Below, one piece after another: positions 43,795 to 53,200 of a stretch of 64,000 nt of DNA (positions are counted from its first letter, which is position 1; every line of letters starts with the position of its first letter). A program made the position numbers and the translations under genes. The notes beneath the pieces are model-generated. The model saw nothing but the letters and a program-made list of their open reading frames with translations, was not told where the DNA came from and did not search any database. This DNA is from Poriferisodalis sp963663635 (GTDB lineage: Bacteria > Actinomycetota > Acidimicrobiia > Acidimicrobiales > Poriferisodalaceae). The stretch is taken from positions 58,903-122,902 of the forward strand of contig CAXXMY010000016.1 in assembly GCA_963663635.2 (NCBI GenBank). Direction: 5' to 3'.

Positions 43795-46700
43795 CACCGC
43801 TGAGCTGCGAGCCGGAACCGTCGACGACGACGTCGTTGTGGAGGATGCGGCGGCGGTGACGGCGCTGGTACGGGCCGACACCGCGAGCCCGGCGAGGTAT
43901 GTGACCGGCTCGCCCAACAGTGCCGCGGTCACGGTGCGAGACAACGACACGGCGGACTTCAGCGTGTCCGCGAGCGCTGTTGAGGTTGTCGAGGGCACCG
44001 AGGCGACGGTGACGGTGAACACCGGCGGGGTCACGTTCGCACAATCTCAGAGCCTGTTGGTGACTGTGGCGGGCAGCGCCACCGTGGGCGACGATTTCGT
44101 GTTGAGGGGCTCCAACGGCGATGAGCTGGTTGCGCCCTATGAGTTGACGCTGCCGGCTGGTGCCGGCTCGGTGAGTTTGAGGATCGCGGCGGCGGTCGAC
44201 GCGGTGGAGGATGACGGCGAGACCGTGGTGCTGGTGGTCCTGCACGACGCAGGGTCCATCGGGACGGTGACCGTCACGGTGACCGACACCAACGATCCGC
44301 CCGCGGTGAGCGGCGGCAGCCGGTTCTGGATCGCGGAGAACGCGACGACCGACGTGGCCGCCTTCACCGCGACCGACGCCGAAGGCGACGCCGTGACCTG
44401 GTCGCTCGCGGGCGCCGACGCCGCCTGGTTCGACGTTGCCGGGGGCACGCTGGGGTTCCGCTCGCCGCCGGACTTCGAGATGCCGGCCGATGCCGGCACC
44501 AACAACGTCTATGACGTCACAGTGGAGGCCTCCGACAGCAAAGGCTCCACCAGCCATCAGGTGGCTGTGACCGTCACCGATGTCGATGAGGCGGCGACGG
44601 TCACCAGCGTTTCTGGATCGTTGGTGTTCGACTACGGCGAGAACGACACCACAGAGGTGGCCGCGTTCACCGCGACCGATCCAGAGCGGGCGAGGATCAG
44701 GTGGACATTGGGCGGCGACGACAGCGCCGTCTTTGAGATCAGCGACCGCGGCGTGCTGAGCTTCTTGCGTGCGCCGGACTTCGAGCACCCCGCCGACAAC
44801 GACAACAACAACGAGTATCTGGTGCAGGTGCAGGCCCGTGCGGGTGCCAGCGATGTCGTCGCTGTGGACGCGACGGTCAATGTCGCCGATGTGGACGAGC
44901 CCGGCGTGGTGGTGCTGTCGTCGCCGCAACCCCAGATTGACACAACCCTCGACGCCGAGGTCGCCGATCCCGACGGTGAGCCGGAGGCGTTGACATGGAC
45001 GTGGCAGCGCCGCTCGGGCGGCGGCGCCTGGGAGGACATCACATCATCTGCGACGGCCGGCAGCTATACGCCCGCGGCCGGCGACGAGGGTTACGACCTT
45101 CGAGTCGTGGCCACCTACCTCGATGGCACCGGCACAGACACCGTCCCCGTGCAGGCGCCCTATCGCACCCGCGCCGCGCCCAGCGCACTCAACAGCGCGC
45201 CGGGCTTCGGCGGCGGCCTCGTCGTGCGCTCCGTCGCGGAGAACTCGTCCCCCGGCGCTGCTGTCGGCGCGCCGGTCAGGGCCACCGACAGCGACCCTGA
45301 CGACGCCGCCAAGCTGGCCTACATCCTGTCGGGCACGGACGCGGGCCTGTTCGACATCGACGGTTCCACGGGCCAGATCCGTGTCGGCTCAGCCGCTGTG
45401 TTGGACTACGAGGCCGCAGCGGGCCCCTACTCGGTCACCGTCACCGCCACCGACCCCTCAGCCGCCACCGACGACGTCTCGGTCACCATCGATGTGGCCG
45501 ACGTCAACGAAACGCCCATGGCCGTCCACGACACGGCAATCACCGCTGAGGACACCCCGGTGGCCATCGCGGTGTTGGCCAATGACTCCGATCCCGACAG
45601 CGACACCCTCTCTGTGGCGTTGCGCGACGCGCCGCTGCACGGACGCGTGCGGGTGCAAGCCGACAAAACCCTCGTATACACGCCTCGCAGCGATTTCAAC
45701 GGCAAGGACATCTTCACCTACACCGCTTCCGACGGTCGCCTTGCAAGCGAAGCAGTAGTCGTCGTGACCGTGAATGAGGTCAACGACCAGCCCAAGTTCC
45801 CCGCGACATCGGTGACACGCACCGTCGCCGAAGGCGCAGAGCCGGGAGCGCCTGTGGGCCGCCCGGTGACAGCCGCCGACATCGACGGCGATCCGCTCAG
45901 CTACGCCCTTTTCGAAATCGACGCGCCGTTCTTCACCATCGACCTCGAAACCGGACAGGTCCGCGTCGGGCCGAACACTGTGCTGGACCGCCACACCCAG
46001 CCCAGCTACAGACTCAGAGTCCAAGCGACCGACCCCCACGGCGCACGAGTCAGCACCGCGCTCACCGTGACCGTGACCGCCCCCGGCACGACCACGACGG
46101 CCCGCGACGACACCGGCGGCGGCGATGCCGGCGGCGGTGGCGGTGAGGCAGGCACTGCGGTCGTGATCATCGCGAACGGCTGGAGTCCGCCCGATATCGG
46201 CGTAGCTGCGGCACTCGCAGCGCGCACACCGCACTCCGCGGTGATCTTCACTGCAGGCGACCGATTGTCGGTCGCGGCCCGAGACCTGCTGGTCGACTAC
46301 CTGCCTGCGGGCGTGATCGTGATCGGCGGAAAAGCAGCCGTGAGCGACACAGCACTGGTCTCGGCGCGGCGCGCGTCGGAGTCCGATTCCGTCGAGCGGA
46401 TCACCGGAGCGACGCGCGCGGAGACAGCCGCGGCGGTGGCCCGGCGAATCCTGGGTGAGTCTTCGGCGGGCGGGACGACAGTGATCGTGGCCAACGGATG
46501 GAGCCCCGCTGACATCGGCGTGGCTGCGGCGCTGTCGGCGCGCACGCCGCGTTCGGCGGTCGTCTATACACGAGCGGACGTGCTCTCGACGGCGACTGCG
46601 CAGCTGTTGCGTGACGAGCGGCCGACTCGGGTGGTCATCGTCGGCGGCACCGCCGCGGTCCATCCCGCTGTGGAATCGGAGATCCGCGCAGCGGTGCCCG

Positions 46701-47110
46701 GCGTTGCCGTCGAGCGCGTCAGCGGAACCACACGTACAGGAACAGCCGCCCGGGTTGCTCGACGCTTCTTGGGACCGCCCCAAGCCGCCGTGACCGACGA
46801 TCTGACGATCATCGTGGCGAACGGCTGGAGCCCTCCCGACATCGGAGTGGCCGCAGCGCTGTCGGCGCGCACCGCAGGCTCAGCGGTGCTCCACACCGAA
46901 GCGGGACAGCTCTCCGCGGAGACCGCCGCAGTACTGCGCGACTACCAGCCCGCACGAATCGTGTTCATCGGCGGAACAGCAGCAATCACCAACCAAGCCA
47001 AAGAACAAGCCCGCACCACCGCACCCGACGCCACCGCACCCCGCTACAGCGGATCCACACGAACCCAGACAGCAGCATTCGTCGCACGCCGCATCCTCGG
47101 AAACCCCTAG
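43772..47110 (+). CDS. CWB2 surface protein, fragment 5: Calx-beta, cadherins and three CWB2 repeats
   Basis: This 1,112-residue C-terminal part starts in a Calx-beta domain and includes another (FSVSASAVEVVEGTEATVTV). It then has a run of cadherin-like domains (AFTATDAEGDAVTWSLAG, FTATDPERARIRWTLGG), a Big_9-type domain (AVLANDSDPDSDTLSVAL) and a cadherin domain. A Gly-rich linker at about 770-795 leads to three CWB2 (PF04122-type) repeats, each opening with IANGWSPPDIGVAAAL and closing with TAAAVARRILG or similar. Three CWB2 repeats are the known unit for non-covalent wall attachment in Clostridioides. The last residues are nearly identical to those of the convergent subtilase gene. Confidence 0.9.
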   Translation: MTFLAGDSTAELRAGTVDDDVVVEDAAAVTALVRADTASPARYVTGSPNSAAVTVRDNDTADFSVSASAVEVVEGTEATVTVNTGGVTFAQSQSLLVTVAGSATVGDDFVLRGSNGDELVAPYELTLPAGAGSVSLRIAAAVDAVEDDGETVVLVVLHDAGSIGTVTVTVTDTNDPPAVSGGSRFWIAENATTDVAAFTATDAEGDAVTWSLAGADAAWFDVAGGTLGFRSPPDFEMPADAGTNNVYDVTVEASDSKGSTSHQVAVTVTDVDEAATVTSVSGSLVFDYGENDTTEVAAFTATDPERARIRWTLGGDDSAVFEISDRGVLSFLRAPDFEHPADNDNNNEYLVQVQARAGASDVVAVDATVNVADVDEPGVVVLSSPQPQIDTTLDAEVADPDGEPEALTWTWQRRSGGGAWEDITSSATAGSYTPAAGDEGYDLRVVATYLDGTGTDTVPVQAPYRTRAAPSALNSAPGFGGGLVVRSVAENSSPGAAVGAPVRATDSDPDDAAKLAYILSGTDAGLFDIDGSTGQIRVGSAAVLDYEAAAGPYSVTVTATDPSAATDDVSVTIDVADVNETPMAVHDTAITAEDTPVAIAVLANDSDPDSDTLSVALRDAPLHGRVRVQADKTLVYTPRSDFNGKDIFTYTASDGRLASEAVVVVTVNEVNDQPKFPATSVTRTVAEGAEPGAPVGRPVTAADIDGDPLSYALFEIDAPFFTIDLETGQVRVGPNTVLDRHTQPSYRLRVQATDPHGARVSTALTVTVTAPGTTTTARDDTGGGDAGGGGGEAGTAVVIIANGWSPPDIGVAAALAARTPHSAVIFTAGDRLSVAARDLLVDYLPAGVIVIGGKAAVSDTALVSARRASESDSVERITGATRAETAAAVARRILGESSAGGTTVIVANGWSPADIGVAAALSARTPRSAVVYTRADVLSTATAQLLRDERPTRVVIVGGTAAVHPAVESEIRAAVPGVAVERVSGTTRTGTAARVARRFLGPPQAAVTDDLTIIVANGWSPPDIGVAAALSARTAGSAVLHTEAGQLSAETAAVLRDYQPARIVFIGGTAAITNQAKEQARTTAPDATAPRYSGSTRTQTAAFVARRILGNP

Positions 47111-47268
47111 CGACGGTACGCGCGAATGCGCATGCGCTAGGCAAGCCGCCTCTATGTACTCGTCCCAGCGAGATCCGCCGATGCCTCGGAGCTAGCAGCC
47201 CCCTGCGTACTTGTTCAACAAGTTGACTGGCCTTGCCTGACGACGGAGCGCCAAGAGCCGTATTGCAT
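47111..47268. other. Spacer between two convergent CWB2 genes, with a small palindrome
   Basis: No gene is seen here. At 47209-47223 ACTTGTTCAACAAGT is a 7-bp inverted repeat around one central base. It could form a small hairpin between the two convergent transcripts, but no T-run follows, so terminator activity is uncertain. Confidence 0.35.
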
Positions 47269-50200
47269 TCAGGGGTTGCCGAGAATACGGCGGGCTACGA
47301 ATGCAGCGGTCTGGGTTCGTGTTGACCCGCTGTAGCGCGGTGCGGCGGCGTCGGGCACCACCGAGCGGGCGCGATTCTTGGCATCATCGGTGATTGCCGC
47401 GGGCCCTCCGATGAAAACGATCCGTGCCGGCTGGTAGTCGTGCAGCACTGCTTCCGCCTCCGGTGAGAGTCGACCCGCCTCGGTGTAGAGCACCGTCGAG
47501 CCTGTGGTTCGGGCGGACAAAGCGGCGGCCAGTCCGATGTCAGGCGGGCTCCAGCCGTTGGCAACGATGATCGTGAGGTTGTCGAACACGCCCGATTCGG
47601 GCGATCCCAGGAAACGACGCGACACCCCGGCGGCGGTACCTGTACGGGTGGGCCCGCTGATGCGCTCAACAAATGCGCCTGGCACGACGCTGCCGATCAT
47701 TGCCTCCACTTCAGCGGAAACGACGGTTTCTCCGCCCACGATGATGACTCGACTAGGGCGGAAAGTGTCCAGCAGATGGACCGTTGGCTCAGGCAGCTTG
47801 CGCTGTTGGGTGTACACCACGGCCGAGCTCGGCGTTCGGGCCGCGAGTGCCGCAGCCACGCCGATGTCGGGAGGACTCCACCCGTTGGCCAGGATGACGG
47901 TTGTGCCGCCCGGGCTAGCCCTCGATGTATTCAAGATCGTTCGAGCCACTTCTGCGGCGGTGTCGACACGCGTCGCTCCGGTGATCCGGCTCACCTGTTC
48001 AACTTCGGAGGCACGCCGTATCGCGGTCAGCGTCTCGGCGGAAACCGCTGCTTCCCCGCCGACGACCACTACCGCCGCCGGCAAGTAGTCGGTCAGCAAG
48101 TCTCTTGCCGCTGCAGACAGTCGATCTCCGGACGTGTAGATCACCGCAGAGTCGGCAGTTCGGGCTGCAAGTGCTGCTGCCGCACCGATGTCGGAAGGAC
48201 TCCAGCCATTGGCCACGATCAGGGTGGCCGTACTCTCGGAGAATCCCCCTCCCCCGCCGGTTCCTCCCCCGCCGGTTCCTCCCCCGCCCCCGTTTCCGCC
48301 GTCCGAGACCGGCCGGGTGACCAATGGGTCCGTCATTCCGGTGTCGGGATCGGCTGGCTTGCGAACTGGATCTTCGGAGTCCGCATTTGCCGTCTGCAGT
48401 GGACCGTGGACATCGGTGTACGTCGCGGTTGCTCTCAAATGGAGACCCTCGTCGTCATCGGCAGGCGTGTAGCGCGACGACGTCGCTCTGTCGATGTCGG
48501 TCCAATCGACACCGTCCTCCGATGTGCTCCATTGCCACGAGACAGCCGATACCGAGCCGTCAGGGTCTGCGAGAACTGCTCTGATCGATACACCGATCAC
48601 TGGTTCGTTCGTCGAAAGAGTTACCGTGCCCAGATCGACCTCGTTTGTGATGCGGATCGTCACGTCCTGAGTCGTGACGTTGCGCCCGTCGTTCGCAACG
48701 AGCTCAAATTCAAATCGATTGGGGACGGTCGAGCCAGTGGGACGCTCGTAATCGGGTGCCTGAACAAAAACTAAAGTGCCGTCATCGTGGAGGATCAGCG
48801 CGTCGCTGTCATCGCCTTCGAGCGTGGCGATGACATGACCTCCTTCAGGGTCGGTCGCCCGGTACACGCCAACGGCGATCGTGTTCTCGGGGACGTCAAC
48901 TGCAAAGCCGCCGCTGATAACCGGTGCCTCATCGACAGGGACAACGCTGACTCTTACCGTCCGATATGTCTCGAGATTGCCGTCTGAAGCGATCACCGTC
49001 ACCACGTAGAGGTTGTCCTTATCGTGATCCGCGGGGTTCTCGTAGTCGGGCACGTTGAGAAAGCGAAGCGCACCGTCGGCGATCTCGAATGCGTCGGCGT
49101 CTGTTCCCCCGCTACTCCAGCTCACCGCAGCGCGTTCGGGGTCATCGGCGGTGAAGCGAGCGACCAGACGGCTGCTTGCTTCGGCCACGTTGGCAAACTC
49201 GGGACCTCGTAATGTTGGAGGTTCGTCCACGTTGACCACGAAGACGGTCACTTGGATCTGGTCCCAGTCGCCCGAAGGATCCTCCGCTCGCACCTTGAAC
49301 GTGTACGACGGTTCGTACTCGTAGTCGAGGGATACGAGAGAGCTCAGCTGGCCTGAGGAACTGTCGATGTGGAATACATCGGTATCGGCTTGGACCAGAG
49401 AGTAGGTCAACCGGTCATTGTCGACTGCGTTGAAGGGAGCGCCCACGTAGCCCGGAGCAGCGTTCTCCGTCACCTCTCGGGTCCCCAGCTCGGACGCGAG
49501 AAAAACGGGTGCCTGATTCGTCGGCGGCGCGGCTTGAACCGCCTCGGTTGGCTCAGAGTCGGCGGATTTGTTGCCGCCATGCCCATCCCGGTACGACGCT
49601 GTCACCCTCAGTCTGTATCCGACATCTAAGCCCTTCGGCGTGTATGTGTGGCCGTTTGCGTCGGTGACGTCGGTCCACGTCGGCGTACTCGTCGAGCTCC
49701 GTTCCCATGACCATGTCACGCTGGTCGCGGATATGCCGTCGGGGTCCCTCAGCGAGGCCGACAGTCCAGCGTCGGTCTGCGGATGCTTCGACGACAGCGT
49801 CAGTGTCCCGGGCTCATCGACATTTTCGATGCTCACAGTCACATACGCTGTGGTGGTGTTGAGGCCGTCCGACGCGTTTATCTCCACTTGGTAGTCGTTG
49901 TCTTTGTTGGCGTCCCCGGGTGATTCGTAGTCGGGCGTTCTGGTGAAGGTCAAATCGCCATCTGCTGACAGCTCAAATGAATCCTCGTCGATTCCCCCGA
50001 GCGACCAGGACACGGAGATGTCTTCGGGGTCCTCTGCGCTGTAGGTAGCGACGGTCCCGGTGCGGCCCTCTTCGAACTTTGGGCTCGTGTCGCCATCGAT
50101 GACGGGTGGGTCGTCAGCGTCTGTGACGATCACCGTTATGGGGCGAGTATAGGTAAATTCGCCGTCGCCAAGCGAGATCGCAAAATCGTAGATGTTGTCG

Positions 50201-53200
50201 CCACCGACGATGCTGTTACCGTCGACGTCACTGGGCTTCTCGAAATCGGGCGGTGATCGGAACATCAGGATATTGAACTGAGAAATCTTGAACGATCCTG
50301 CATCAGCACCCGACAACGACCAGATCGGTTCGGTGCCTTCAGGATCCCCGGGGTACAGCTGACGAACGAAGGTCACGTTCTCCGACACGCTCACCATAGA
50401 CGTGATCCAGAAGCTTGGGGGTTCATTTATGTTCATGACGTCGATCGAAACGTCGAGGCCTTTCTCGTGGAGGCCGTCGGAAACCGAAACACGAAGCACA
50501 TACTTGTTATCGCGATCTGAGTCCCGAGGTGATTCGAAGTCGGTTAGATGTTTGAACGTCAACACACCGCCAGTTCCGATGCTGAAATCGAGCGCATCGG
50601 CACCTGACAGTTCCCAGCTCAAATGACGATTTTCCGGATCTATCGCAACGAATTCGGTAGCGCGTCGGTCCACCTCGCCCTCGTCGCGTAGGACCATTGT
50701 CAGCCCGCTCAGCGTCGGCGCCTCGTCCACATCCGAGATCACAACCGTGACCGGTATCGAATCGTCAATCAAGGGATCTGTGTTTCCGTCGGCATCCTTG
50801 CCATCAGTGACCGAGACCGTGAGCGAGTAGCGCCGCGGATCCTCGTAGTCGTGCACGTTGGTGGTTCGGATCTGGCCCGTCGTGGCCACGATGTCGAACA
50901 ATCCGGCGTCATCGCCACCGAGCGAATACGCCAAGCTGTCTCTATCGACGTCGTCTGCCGTCACCGGGGCTCCGACACTCGTTCCGGCCGGAGAGTTCTC
51001 TGGGACGCTTCGGCGAATGGTCGCGTCGGAGCCGAAGGTTGCGGGATGGTTCGTCGGCTCAGACAAGCGAACTGAACCCTCTATTTCCCGATGAGCAAGC
51101 TTGTCTGCGCCGTGCCCGTCGTCGTACGAAGCGCTCACACGCAGATAGCGGCCGACATCGGCGGCTACCGGCCGGTACGAAGCGGTCGTGGCGTCTGCTA
51201 TCTGACTCCAGACAGAGCTGTCAGCCGAATGCTGCCAACTCCAGGCGAGATCTCGAACATCGCCGTCGGGATCCGTCAGAGTTGTTGTGATGGTCTCGGC
51301 CACCAACGGCTGTAGCGACGTGAGCGTGATCGTCGGGAGCTCATCGACATTCGTCACAACAACTGTCACGTCCAAGCTGCTCCCCGGCGCGTCGTCATGT
51401 GCGTGCACCTTGATGTCGTATCGATTGTCCCCAGCAATGCTGTCGCCGTGTCCCGGCACCGACGCCCGGTCCCCGGGCGCCTCGAAATCCGGCGGTTCAA
51501 CGAATCTCAAGTTTCCTCCGACAATGGAGAACAGGGCCGAGTCGGTACCCGTCAGACTCCAGCGGATGTGGTCTCCTTCGGGATCGGTCGCGGTGAATTG
51601 GGCAGTGTCTCCCGTGTCGTGCTCGTCATGGGTAGCTGAAGGGAGGCCGCTCAGCTCGGGCGGCTCATTTCTGTCTTCAACGTCAACCTGCATATGGAGC
51701 ACGACGGTGTTGACAGGATCCGAGACCTCGACAGTGATCTGGTAGACGTTGTCTTCGTTCGAATCGTCGGGACTCTCAAAATCGGGAGGGTCAACAAATC
51801 GCAGGAGCACGTGACGAGTATCCGGATCCAACCAGAACAACCAAGCGAAAAAATAAGCGGGTGCGATTTCCTCGAGGACAAAGAATTCCGCATCCGGACC
51901 TGACAGAGACCACGTCAAATCATCGAGTTCTGGATCTGTTGCTATATAGCGGCCAACTGAATCATTGTCGTTCTCGTAATAGCTTACGGCCGAATCCCCC
52001 CGGAGCGCGGGTCGTTCATTGACATCAATCACATTGACGCTCGCTTGCAGCCGATCGCTGTGTCCGTGTTCGTCAACTACGTTGATCTGGAACGAATGAC
52101 TGTGTTGTGCTTCATAATCAATAAGCTGATTGGTGCGCAACTGACCTTGGTTGTCGATCTCGAACGCCGGTGCATCGATGCCGCTGAGTGCGAACACCAG
52201 ATGACTACTGTCGTCGTTGCTCACCAGTAAGGGTTCGCCAATTGCTGTACCAAGCGGGGAGTTCTCAGCTATGGCTCGCAAGCCGTTCTCGGCGGCAGCG
52301 AAATGCGGTACTGCGTTTGATTCTCCCACCTGCCCTCGCAGTGATTGCGACCATACACCCGCGCCTTGAGCGTTGACTGCTCGGACCTCAACGTCGTGGG
52401 AAATGCCCGGAGCCAGCCCAGTGATGGTGTACGAGAGTGTCGCTGACGTCGTGGCGCTGTTGATCAACGTCCACGCCATGTCGTCTGCCTTGTCGCCGGA
52501 ATCGCTTCTGATGTAGCGCAGGTCGTAGCTCGCGATGGACGTACGTCCTGCGCTGCGGGGCGGTTCCCAGGCAATTGTGAGTGGATCACTCTCGCCATCG
52601 ATCTCGATGATGGACGGTGGGCCCGGCACTTGTCGGTGGCCGTATACCGTTATGGACCACGACTGCAAGCGAGCTGCGCCGCCTCCGGATTCCCGATCGA
52701 TCACTCGAAGCGTCCAGCGGCCGCTGGGATCTTCGCCGAGATGACGCGCAGATCCCAGGCGAAAGGCGCCGTCTGCGGCATGCAGCGCCGCCGGATACCC
52801 TCGTCCCACGTCGGCCGTCAGAAGCTCAGATACAGCGCCCGTGGGCGAAACCAGCTCAAGGTCCAGGCTTCTGAGGTTCGGAGCGTCCATGACGACGTTG
52901 ACTTCGACGAACTCCGCGAATTCCACTTCCTTTCCGAGTACGATGCTCTGTTCCGCAGTCTCGCGGTCCCGTATAAACATCGCAGCATTCGCAGATTCGC
53001 CCGACGCCTTGGCAAGCTCCGGAACGGCAATCCAACTCTGCGCCAGCTTTACCGCTGCGTCTGCGTCTACAACGCCGAACCCGTACATATGGTTGAAGCT
53101 GTATTCGTCGGCGGACGTCTCGTACTTGGCTGCTCCGGACAACCATCCCGCATTGTTTTCATCGTTCTTGCGTGCAGATCCCGCCAAAATGAGCTTCACG

